DNA of 5,862 nt from Bacteroidales bacterium (GTDB lineage: Bacteria; Bacteroidota; Bacteroidia; Bacteroidales; PUMT01), in the NCBI GenBank assembly GCA_007132365.1, contig SLOS01000136.1, positions 1-5,862 of the forward strand, given 5' to 3'. This document shows, one piece after another, positions 1 through 5,862 of the stretch. Position numbers and translations under genes: made by a program. The notes beneath the pieces are model-generated. The model was not told the DNA's origin. It saw only the letters and a list, made by a program, of their open reading frames with translations, and did not search any database. The first letter of the stretch is position 1, and each line of letters starts with the position of its first letter.

Positions 1-2021
1 CCGAATACCTCATGGCCAACTATCAGGAAGCCATTGAACACTATAAAAGATCACTGCGGCTGCGGCTGGATATTGATGACAAACCGGGAATCTTAGGTTC
101 CTATAACAATCTGTATCTTGTGCATGACGTTCTTGGTAACCGTAAAGAAGCACTTGATTTTGTTGAGGAAGCCCTTAAGTTAAGTATATCGCTGGATGAT
201 AAATCTGAAATAGCCCGCTACTCAAATATTCTGGGCTCCATACAATCTGAAGTTCATGAATTCGATGATGCACAAGCCAGTATTGAAAAAGCACTGCATA
301 TTTACCAAACCATAGAAGACAAAAACGGCATTGCTGCATCGCTTAATAATATGGGCAGCATGTATCACAGAATGAGCCTGTATGACCAGGCCCAGGAGAA
401 TTTCTTCAAAGCACTTCTGATATACAGGGAAACCGGCAACATGAATGGAGTTGCATCGGTAAAAAATAACATCGGAATTATCCATAAACAATTGAATAAT
501 CTTGATGTTGCCCTTGACTATTTCAGCCTTTCGTTTGAAATACACAAGGAACAGGGTGGGTCCAGAAGAGGGGGCGCCTCGCTTCTTAATAATATCGGGA
601 TTATCTGGTTTGAGAAGGGAGATTATGAATCGGCACTGGACTATTATACCCGTGCACTGGATATTTATGAGGAAATAAGTTATATACAGGGTGTGGCCAC
701 AATAACTCATAATAAAGGCATATTGCTCACCAGGCTGGGCAATCATCAGGACGCACTCGAATCATATTTGAGGTCGGTAGAGATCAACAGGAGTATCGGG
801 GACAATTACAGCCTTGCAAATAACTACAACAACCTCGGGGAACTTTACCACTTGATGAACGATTATGAGAAATCGCTTGATTTTCTTGAACAGGCACTCG
901 AAATGGCACTCAGTTTAAATGCGAAGGACATAATTTGTGAAAACTACCTGTTCCAGTCACATTTGTTCAGAGATCAGAATGATATTGAAAGATCACTTTT
1001 ATCTTATGAACTTTACGATGCTTACAGGGACAGTATTTTCACCACTGAGGCAGGCAATAAAGTTGCCGAACTCCAGGTAAGAAACAAAAGGGAGAGCCAG
1101 ATAACTGAACTGGAACTGCTTCAGAAAGATAACCATATTCAGCTGCTTCAGATCAGGAAACAAAATACCACACTGCTATACCTTGGTGGCATGGCGTTGC
1201 TTACCGGAATCTTTATTTTCGGGATTCTGGCCATATACAGGTACAGAAGGAAATTGAACCTGACACTTAACCAAAAAACCCTGCAACTTGAAAACGCGAA
1301 TAAAGAGTTGCTCCTTCTGGAAAAAAACCTGCAAAAAGAGAATGCAACCAAGGATAAATTTTTCTCTATAATCGCTCATGATTTGAGAAACCCGTTTAAT
1401 GCGCTGCTTGGTTTTTCAGAAATGCTTAACCAGAACTACAAGGAACTGACAAGGGAACAGATATGCACCTATATTGAAATAATAAATAAATCGGCAACTA
1501 ATCTTTATCAGTTGCTGGAAAACCTTCTGGAGTGGTCAAAAAGCCAGACAGGCAATATCCAGTACAGGCCGGAAAAATTCCAGCTAAAAAAAATCGCGGA
1601 TACAGGCATAAATACGGTAAAAGTCAATGCAGAAAGAAAGAATATTAAAATTAAAACAAACATCAGTGCCCGTCTTACAGCCTTCGCGGACAAGAACATT
1701 ATCTCAACTGTAATCAGAAACCTTGTCAACAACGCCGTAAAATTCACCCATCATAACGGGGAAATAATTATTTCGGCAAAAGAGAAAGAGCAGCATATTG
1801 AGTTGTCTGTTTCAGATAATGGCATAGGGATCGAACCGGTTGAGCAGAAAAAACTGTTCAATATAAATTACAATGTTACCACTGTCGGAACCAGCGAAGA
1901 AAGAGGTACAGGTCTCGGACTGATACTTTGTAAGGAGTTTGTGGAAAAAAGCGGTGGAAAATTGTGGTTAGAAAGCAAGCCTGGAAAAGGCAGTAAATTC
2001 ACAATTACAATACCCAAATGA
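1..2021 (+). CDS. TPR-domain membrane sensor histidine kinase (5' end cut by window edge)
   Basis: Sensor kinase expected to autophosphorylate on His and pass the phosphate to an unidentified response regulator. The frame is open to the left edge (codons 3-11 read E-Y-L), so the ATG at 12 lies inside a TPR and is probably internal; the true start and signal peptide lie outside the window. Residues below count from that ATG. About eight TPR units of 40 residues cover 1-340. A coiled coil follows (350-384), then one transmembrane helix (about 388-409) and a second coiled coil (415-445). The HisKA H-box is FFSIIAHDLRNPF with His456 (codon 1377-1379); its DLRN fits the DxxN phosphatase motif. The HATPase core has an N-box (IRNLVNNAVKF, 568-578), G1 (DNGIGI, 602-607), F-box (KKLFNI, 613-618) and G2 (RGTGLGL, 631-637), so the kinase looks intact. 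There is no receiver or DNA-binding domain. The stop overlaps the start of the next, paralogous kinase. The ligand is unknown. Confidence 0.95.
   Translation, partial: EYLMANYQEAIEHYKRSLRLRLDIDDKPGILGSYNNLYLVHDVLGNRKEALDFVEEALKLSISLDDKSEIARYSNILGSIQSEVHEFDDAQASIEKALHIYQTIEDKNGIAASLNNMGSMYHRMSLYDQAQENFFKALLIYRETGNMNGVASVKNNIGIIHKQLNNLDVALDYFSLSFEIHKEQGGSRRGGASLLNNIGIIWFEKGDYESALDYYTRALDIYEEISYIQGVATITHNKGILLTRLGNHQDALESYLRSVEINRSIGDNYSLANNYNNLGELYHLMNDYEKSLDFLEQALEMALSLNAKDIICENYLFQSHLFRDQNDIERSLLSYELYDAYRDSIFTTEAGNKVAELQVRNKRESQITELELLQKDNHIQLLQIRKQNTTLLYLGGMALLTGIFIFGILAIYRYRRKLNLTLNQKTLQLENANKELLLLEKNLQKENATKDKFFSIIAHDLRNPFNALLGFSEMLNQNYKELTREQICTYIEIINKSATNLYQLLENLLEWSKSQTGNIQYRPEKFQLKKIADTGINTVKVNAERKNIKIKTNISARLTAFADKNIISTVIRNLVNNAVKFTHHNGEIIISAKEKEQHIELSVSDNGIGIEPVEQKKLFNINYNVTTVGTSEERGTGLGLILCKEFVEKSGGKLWLESKPGKGSKFTITIPK
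2018..2021 (+). other. ATGA stop/start overlap of the two kinase genes
   Basis: The ATG of the second kinase and the TGA of the first share bases. This arrangement usually means one transcript with coupled translation, so both kinases would be made in a fixed ratio. No promoter is visible between them. Confidence 0.8.
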
Positions 2022-3991
2022 GAGTGTTGATAAAAAACGGCAGATTTATGCAAATTGCCAGGCATGCTTTAAGCCTGGTCTGCAGTCTATGTTTTTTATT
2101 ACAACCCCTCTACCTTCATTCAAACCATGCGGATACAAAGACGGACAGCCTGATAAAGCTTCTTCCCACTGAAAGCGGTAAGGGGAAAGTTGATCTTCTA
2201 CTTGAAATCAGCCAGTCAAGATGGTTCATAAGCTTTGAAGAGAGCATGGATTATGCAACTATGGCGTATCAGCTAGCCGCTGAACTAAACTACCCTGAAG
2301 GTAAAGCAGACGCACTTAACCGTATTGGCAATGTCCATTATTTTCTTAGGAACCACACCAATGTCATTGATAATTACATAATGGCACTGGAGATTGCAGA
2401 CTCCCTGAATGACTACAGACGGATGGGGGTATACCTTAATAATATCGGATTGCTTTACAGGGAACTGCAACAATATGACTCCTCTGCGATATACCTGCTC
2501 AGGGCTCTCAGAGCAAAGGAGGAATATGGTGATAAAGAGCTCATTTCATCAACATTAAATAACCTGGGACATCTATACCGGGATAAAGGGCGCTATAACC
2601 TGTCCCTTGAATACTTTGTCAGACAACTGGATATTATTGAAGAAACCAGGGAATCAAGAAACCTGGCAATTGTTCACCGGCAAACCGGAGAGGTATTCCA
2701 CAGGCAAAAGCGGTATAATGAGTCTGTCAGACATTTTAAATCATCTCTCAATTATGCTGCTGAGATACCTGATTCCTTCCTTATAGCTTTAGCTCACCAT
2801 CTTATCGGTAAATCAATGCTTGACATGGATAAACCGGAGCTTGCAATTGAGCGGATCAACAAAAGCATGGCCCTTGCAGCATCTGTCCCTTCCAAATCAC
2901 TGATCAGGAATAACTACAACCTTCTTTACCATTACCATAAAAAAACCGGCGACTACAAAAGATCATATGATTACCTGGTACGTTACAGCAGCCTCAAAGA
3001 CTCTTTAAGAACCCAGTATATGGCTGACCAGATAAAACAACTGGAAGGAATATTTGAAACCGGGAAACAAAACAACAGAATTGAATTGCTCCAAAAAGAG
3101 AACCTGATACAGGATATGCAGTTGAACCGGCAGGAGAATATTAAGATATCTCTGATAGCCCTGTTAATAATGCTTTTAATATTCATGCTGATAATTGCTT
3201 ACCGCTTCAGGGCAATCCAGCTGACAAACAGGCTTCTGAAACTAAAAATAGCCGAACTGGAAAAGACCAACAATAAGCTCAGGTTATCTTCAGTGGCACT
3301 GGAGCAGCTTAATGCGACCAAAAACAGGTTTTTCTCAATAATTGCCCACGACCTGAAAAACCCATTTAATGCCCTGCTCGGCTTTTCGGAAATGATAGCG
3401 AGTAAATTCAATGAACTCAAAGAAGAGGAGATTCGCGAATATATAAGTATAGTGCACCAATCCTCGCAGAATTTATACAAACTGCTGGAAAACCTGCTTA
3501 AATGGTCTGCTGCACAGACCGGTACAATGCATTACCTTCCTGAGCAATTTGATCTTATAAGCCTTATACATTCAGAGATCAGTTTCTACAGGATGAGTGC
3601 CGGGAGAAAACAGATAAATATTTCTGCAGAATTACCTGATGAGATGATTGTTAACTCAGACAAGCTTTTATTGTCAAGTGTAATCAGAAACCTGATTGAC
3701 AATGCTATCAAATTTACCCCCAAAGGAGGCAGTATTGATATAACGGCAAAAAATAAAAACGGGGAAGTGATTGTTGAGGTTTCAGATACCGGAATTGGAA
3801 TCCCTCATGATATGCAAAAAAAGCTTTTTAACATAGATGGAGACATATGCAGAAAGGGAACAAACAATGAAGATGGAGGCGGTCTCGGACTGATTCTGTG
3901 TAAAGAGCTGATAGAAAAGGCCGGGGGAAGGATCAGTTTTGAAAGTGACCCGGGTAAAGGCAGCACTTTTTGGTTTGCACTGCCCAGGTAA
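2018..3991 (+). CDS. TPR-domain membrane sensor histidine kinase, second copy (complete)
   Basis: Complete 657-residue paralogue of the kinase just upstream. The N-terminus has a basic stretch, a hydrophobic core (LSLVCSLCFLLQPLYL, 18-33) and a plausible signal peptidase site after HSNHA (residue 38), so the TPR block should be periplasmic. About six or seven TPR units span 55-330, fewer than in the first kinase. A coiled coil (335-373), a transmembrane helix (about 377-396) and a second coiled coil (400-432) follow. The H-box is RFFSIIAHDLKNPF with His444. The ATPase core has an N-box (IRNLIDNAIKF, 556-566), G1 (DTGIGI, 590-595), F-box (KKLFNI, 601-606) and G2 (GGGLGL, 620-625). All key residues are present. 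I chose ATG 2018 because it overlaps the previous stop as ATGA, which suggests translational coupling. Met11 (2048) is an alternative that still leaves a full signal sequence; neither start has a Shine-Dalgarno motif. No response regulator lies nearby, so the partner is unknown. Confidence 0.95.
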   Translation: MRVLIKNGRFMQIARHALSLVCSLCFLLQPLYLHSNHADTKTDSLIKLLPTESGKGKVDLLLEISQSRWFISFEESMDYATMAYQLAAELNYPEGKADALNRIGNVHYFLRNHTNVIDNYIMALEIADSLNDYRRMGVYLNNIGLLYRELQQYDSSAIYLLRALRAKEEYGDKELISSTLNNLGHLYRDKGRYNLSLEYFVRQLDIIEETRESRNLAIVHRQTGEVFHRQKRYNESVRHFKSSLNYAAEIPDSFLIALAHHLIGKSMLDMDKPELAIERINKSMALAASVPSKSLIRNNYNLLYHYHKKTGDYKRSYDYLVRYSSLKDSLRTQYMADQIKQLEGIFETGKQNNRIELLQKENLIQDMQLNRQENIKISLIALLIMLLIFMLIIAYRFRAIQLTNRLLKLKIAELEKTNNKLRLSSVALEQLNATKNRFFSIIAHDLKNPFNALLGFSEMIASKFNELKEEEIREYISIVHQSSQNLYKLLENLLKWSAAQTGTMHYLPEQFDLISLIHSEISFYRMSAGRKQINISAELPDEMIVNSDKLLLSSVIRNLIDNAIKFTPKGGSIDITAKNKNGEVIVEVSDTGIGIPHDMQKKLFNIDGDICRKGTNNEDGGGLGLILCKELIEKAGGRISFESDPGKGSTFWFALPR

Positions 3992-4027
3992 TAATATTGT
4001 GACCTTAATTTAAAAACTGCTTGCAAA

Positions 4028-4237
4028 ATGTCCAAAAAAAGTATAAGCTATACCGAAGCTGTTAAAGAGATAGAACGAATCCTTCATCAGATCGAAAACG
4101 AGGAACTGGATGTTGACGATTTGGCAGAAAAAGTAAAGCGGGCCTATTTTTTGCTGAAGCTTTGCAAGGAAAAACTGCATTCTACAGAGAAGGATATTGA
4201 AAACATCATGAAAGATTTTGACCCGGGAGACCCTTAG
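4028..4237 (+). CDS. xseB: Exodeoxyribonuclease VII small subunit
   Basis: Small subunit of exonuclease VII, the cytoplasmic enzyme that degrades single-stranded DNA from both ends to short oligonucleotides; several XseB chains bind the catalytic XseA subunit. The 69-residue product shows the family pattern: a SYTEAVKEIERILHQIE start, then ELDVDDLAEKVKRAYFLLKLCKEKL, predicted as two amphipathic helices joined by the short ELDVDDL turn, then an acidic tail. The length is normal for XseB (about 60-80 residues). The ATG at 4028 is preceded by A-rich sequence (ttgcaaa), normal for Bacteroidota, and places SYTEA at the usual distance from the N-terminus. The gene starts 36 bp after the second kinase on the same strand and may be cotranscribed with it. 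xseA, often the immediate upstream neighbour of xseB, is not in the window. The gene converges on the protease-like gene with a 30-bp gap in which I see no terminator hairpin. Confidence 0.9.
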   Translation: MSKKSISYTEAVKEIERILHQIENEELDVDDLAEKVKRAYFLLKLCKEKLHSTEKDIENIMKDFDPGDP

Positions 4238-4267
4238 ATATTAAAATCCAACTACTCCTTAACCCTT

Positions 4268-5095
4268 CTAATTTATTCCGGTTTCATGGCTTATTGTAAT
4301 CTGATTTCTATGCTCCAGATTCCTTATATACCTGGATACCCTCTCAATGGGTACCGCAACACCATAATTCCTCTGCGATGAGAGGTAAATATCCCTGGCA
4401 AGGTGCTTTATCATATACTGATTCGCTGTAAGCACCTGCACGGGGTCAATATTTCCGTGTGGCCATTTTCCGGTTGCATTTTTGAGTATTCGGATATTCT
4501 GATCAATAATCATTTTAAGTTCCTTATGCTTTTTATAAGGAGATAAAAAGCAGTCCGCCATAACCCCTATAACCTTGCCGTTAGTTGCATTGACCAGGGG
4601 TGAACCTGAATTACCCTGTTCAATAGATGATTCAACCAATATGAACTCCTCCCCCTTAATTCTGATATAAGAAGAGACCATCCCGGTTTTCATATATAGC
4701 CGGTTTATCTGGTTGCTGTAGGAAAAAATGGCGACGGGTGTACCGATTGCAGCGGGCGACTGCCGGGAATAACTGACAGAAGTGACAAATCTGAATTCAT
4801 CAGTCTTTACAGGTAAAACAAGTATTCCTGAAGGATATTCTTTTTCCTCTCCTTTTATCCTGTTGCGGAATTCATCAATAGGGATGCGCAGCGACCACGA
4901 TCGCAATGGCGGATCATCTGAAGGAAAATCTATTTGAACATTATCGGCTTTCTCAATTTCATCTGTACAAAAGTCGCTTATAATATAATCTCTGTACCTG
5001 AAACCGCTTGTTCTGAAAAACTGGATTCCTTCTTTGCTGAAGAAGTTCAAAGAGCAAACAGATTTACTAAAAATATTCCATAATGATATGTACAT
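4268..5095 (-). CDS. Trypsin-like (S1/HtrA-fold) serine protease-like protein, catalytic triad apparently incomplete
   Basis: 275 residues with the outline of a trypsin-like peptidase domain (Trypsin_2/HtrA type). The first barrel strands match SVCSLNFF...GFRYRDYIIS (13-40); later strands are SGILVLPV (89-96) and IGTPVAIFSYS (117-127). The nucleophile loop is SSIEQGNSGSPLVN (156-169) with Ser163 as expected nucleophile, then GKVIGVMAD and a late NYGVAVPIERV strand (243-253). Where relatives have the catalytic His after the ITN/ITA strand end, this protein reads IISDFCTD, with Cys43 or Phe42 and no His. Where they have Asp in D-x-A-V-L it reads PSGILVL. It may therefore be an inactive pseudoprotease or use other residues. 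About 60 residues (181-242) are inserted between the serine loop and the last strand. No signal peptide or membrane helix is evident, so I infer a cytoplasmic location. ATG 5095 is the first Met; the frame stays open to a stop at 5165-5167 without another usual start codon. No PDZ domain is present. Substrate and role are unknown. Confidence 0.75.
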   Translation of the reverse strand: MYISLWNIFSKSVCSLNFFSKEGIQFFRTSGFRYRDYIISDFCTDEIEKADNVQIDFPSDDPPLRSWSLRIPIDEFRNRIKGEEKEYPSGILVLPVKTDEFRFVTSVSYSRQSPAAIGTPVAIFSYSNQINRLYMKTGMVSSYIRIKGEEFILVESSIEQGNSGSPLVNATNGKVIGVMADCFLSPYKKHKELKMIIDQNIRILKNATGKWPHGNIDPVQVLTANQYMIKHLARDIYLSSQRNYGVAVPIERVSRYIRNLEHRNQITISHETGIN

Positions 5096-5227
5096 GATTT
5101 GATGATGTTTTGCGGCAGGACTGAACTGATCAGGACCAGGAATGCATTTACAGAGCTGCCTTGGTTAAAACTTAACGCCGGAACCGGTTATCAAATGAAA
5201 CATCTTCCGTAAAGAGGTTCAATTTTT

Positions 5228-5250
5228 GGAAAAATGTGACACAAGTTTCC
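5228..5250. promoter_or_regulatory. Candidate operator: 23-bp nested dyad
   Basis: The outer arms GGAAA (5228-5232) and TTTCC (5246-5250) flank an inner TGTG-A-CACA (5235-5243). Nine of eleven base pairs are symmetric about A5239. Size and symmetry suit a site for a dimeric helix-turn-helix regulator, and it sits 133-155 bp upstream of the protease-like start. This is inference from symmetry alone; the regulator is unknown and such a dyad could arise by chance. Confidence 0.35.
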
Positions 5251-5336
5251 TGACAATCAATCTTAATAAACTTTTCAGTTATCAACAATCAATTAACCTA
5301 AACCCATTCTTAAGGTTTAAAGACCAGGGAAAAAAT

Positions 5337-5356
5337 TGTTAATAAAATGTTAATAA
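5337..5356. repeat. Direct repeat TGTTAATAA x2, 11-bp period
   Basis: The 9-mer TGTTAATAA occurs at 5337-5345 and again at 5348-5356, so the copies fall on the same face of the helix one turn apart. On the minus strand this reads TTATTAACA twice, about 240-260 bp upstream of the protease-like start. It may be a tandem binding site or just AT-rich promoter DNA. Confidence 0.35.
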
Positions 5357-5362
5357 CGATTC

Positions 5363-5462
5363 CGGACTGTGCAGAAAAAAAAGAAAGTTTTCATCTGTCC
5401 GATCCAAAGTCTCCCTGATTGGTGCCGGCCGGCCTGTTGAGTGTCCGATCAGGATTGCGGAC
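5363..5462. repeat. Cluster of GTCCG repeats around a GCCGGCCGGC palindrome, downstream of the symporter gene
   Basis: TGTCCGATC occurs at 5396-5404 and 5442-5450 as a direct repeat. GTCCG also appears inverted as CGGAC at 5363-5367 and 5458-5462; the pair 5443-5447/5458-5462 can form a 5-bp stem with a 10-nt loop. CCTGAT (5414-5419) and ATCAGG (5448-5453) form another possible stem enclosing the perfect 10-bp palindrome GCCGGCCGGC (5424-5433). The elements start next to the symporter stop, so they may stabilise the mRNA 3' end or form an imperfect terminator. No T-run follows directly; the nearest on the minus strand (T8, 5375-5382) is about 40 bp or more away. Confidence 0.3.
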
Positions 5463-5465
5463 TAA

Positions 5466-5862
5466 TTATTTAACCTGCTTTTGTTCACGGATTGCTTCAG
5501 CCAGGGATGCCTTTTTGGTATAGAATTTTTTCCATTTATGATCAGGATCGGGTTTTGAAAGAAGGGAGACTATTATCAGGACAGAAACAGATGCACCAGC
5601 AGCGGGAATCACAATATAACTGGTGCTGATAAAAGGCTCGGCCAATATTGAATTGATCACTGTGATCAATATTGTAACCCCCATTCCGGTAGCTATCGAT
5701 GCCACACCTCCGGCCGTTGTGACCCGTTTCCAGAGAAATGCCGCAAGCAGCACTGGCGTCAGCCCCGCCCCCACCATTGTATATGCCGTAAACGCCATAT
5801 CAAGAATGGTCCTGAACTGGGTAAGCAGAAGATAGGCAAAGATTCCCAATGCTGCCAGCGCC
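5466..5862 (-). CDS. Sodium:solute symporter (SSS family), C-terminal part, cut by window edge
   Basis: The last 131 or so residues of an inner-membrane transporter that couples uptake of a solute to the Na+ gradient. The frame runs off the right edge; no start is in the window, and the TTG at 5847-5849 is an internal Leu codon. Visible are a hydrophobic helix (ALGIFAYLLLTQ), a second segment with GAGLTPVLLAAFLWKRVTTAGG, and two further helices (about IATGMGVTILITVINSI and SYIVIPAAGASVSVLIIVSLL). The segment around the P-x-L-L-A-A-F-L-W-K-R-V-T-x-x-G-G pattern matches the conserved late-helix signature of SSS proteins such as PutP. The tail is hydrophilic (KPDPDHKWKKFYTKKASL...). SSS members carry proline, sugars, carboxylates or other solutes, and this end does not tell which. 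It is on the same strand as the protease-like gene but 370 bp away, so probably not in one operon. Confidence 0.88.
   Translation of the reverse strand, partial: ALAALGIFAYLLLTQFRTILDMAFTAYTMVGAGLTPVLLAAFLWKRVTTAGGVASIATGMGVTILITVINSILAEPFISTSYIVIPAAGASVSVLIIVSLLSKPDPDHKWKKFYTKKASLAEAIREQKQVK

Larger units (their letters stand above)
5096..5465. other. Non-coding spacer upstream of the protease-like gene
   Basis: 370 bp between the stop of the symporter gene and the start of the protease-like gene, both on the minus strand. I found only very short open frames (for example from ATG 5142 and ATG 5195, nine codons or fewer including the stop). The central part (about 5220-5390) is clearly AT-rich and the end next to the symporter is GC-richer. 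It should contain the promoter of the protease-like gene and perhaps the symporter terminator. Small symmetric elements are present: GTTAA-aac-TTAAC at 5164-5176, AACCGGTT at 5182-5189, and the three elements listed separately. I see no tRNA, no recognisable riboswitch and no transposon end. A clean Bacteroidota promoter (TTTG, about 19 bp, TAnnTTTG) could not be assigned. Confidence 0.7.

Noticed and set aside
12..14. ATG at 12 as the true start of the first kinase
   Set aside because: The frame is open to the left edge, the ATG falls inside a TPR helix, and the paralogue has a signal peptide and more sequence before its TPRs, so the real start is most likely outside the window.
222..746. 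174-codon minus-strand open frame inside the first kinase
   Set aside because: It lies opposite a well-supported TPR region, has no domain I recognise, and its composition is that of a reversed TPR coding sequence.
1377..3360. Recent gene conversion between the two kinase genes
   Set aside because: The conserved motifs match at protein level but third codon positions differ throughout the H-box and N-box regions; the longest exact DNA match I noticed is about 14 bp around the G2 motif.
4238..4267. Bidirectional terminator between the convergent xseB and protease-like genes
   Set aside because: The 30-bp gap shows no inverted repeat of useful length.
5096..5164. Upstream extension of the protease-like protein, containing Lys-His-His that might supply the missing catalytic His
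   Set aside because: There is no ATG, GTG or TTG start in this stretch, and the His would lie about 165 residues before Ser163 and before the first barrel strand, which does not fit the fold.
5235..5243. TGTGACACA as a CRP/FNR-type site
   Set aside because: CRP-type half-sites are separated by about six bases (TGTGA-n6-TCACA); here the halves overlap around one base, so only a generic dyad is claimed.
5375..5382. A8 run (T8 on the minus strand) as part of a Rho-independent terminator for the symporter
   Set aside because: No strong GC-rich hairpin sits directly before it; the nearby stems are 4-6 bp with large loops or too far away.
5623..5835. 70-codon plus-strand open frame opposite the symporter
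   Set aside because: It is antisense to a conserved SSS segment and has no recognisable features.

Overview
The window looks like chromosomal DNA of a member of the Bacteroidota. The pointers are the gene families (TPR-domain membrane histidine kinases of the type common in that phylum), start codons preceded by A-rich sequence instead of Shine-Dalgarno motifs, and moderately AT-rich composition. This is an inference from gene content and style; no rRNA or marker gene is present to fix the genus.

The left two thirds (1-3991, plus strand) hold two paralogous sensor histidine kinases in tandem, joined by an ATGA stop/start overlap. Each has a block of about 40-residue tetratricopeptide repeats, a short coiled coil, one transmembrane helix, a second coiled coil, and a complete HisKA + HATPase_c kinase core. 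The first is cut by the left window edge. The second is complete and has an N-terminal signal sequence, so the TPR block should lie in the periplasm and the kinase in the cytoplasm. No response regulator is visible. A small gene for the exodeoxyribonuclease VII small subunit (xseB) follows 36 bp later on the same strand, without xseA beside it.

The right third is on the minus strand. A gene convergent with xseB (4268-5095) encodes a protein with a trypsin-like/HtrA-like fold that keeps the GNSGSP serine motif but appears to have lost the catalytic His and Asp. This is the most unusual gene of the window. It is preceded by 370 bp of non-coding, AT-rich DNA carrying a 23-bp dyad, a one-helical-turn direct repeat and a cluster of GTCCG repeats around a GCCGGCCGGC palindrome. 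Beyond that lies the C-terminal part of a sodium:solute symporter (SSS family), cut by the right window edge.

The two kinases very probably act together, as a heterodimer or as parallel sensors. No functional link between them and xseB, the protease-like protein or the transporter can be shown from this sequence. I see no mobile element, CRISPR array, RNA gene or clear defence system here; the candidates for novelty are the degenerate protease-like protein and the tandem kinase pair.
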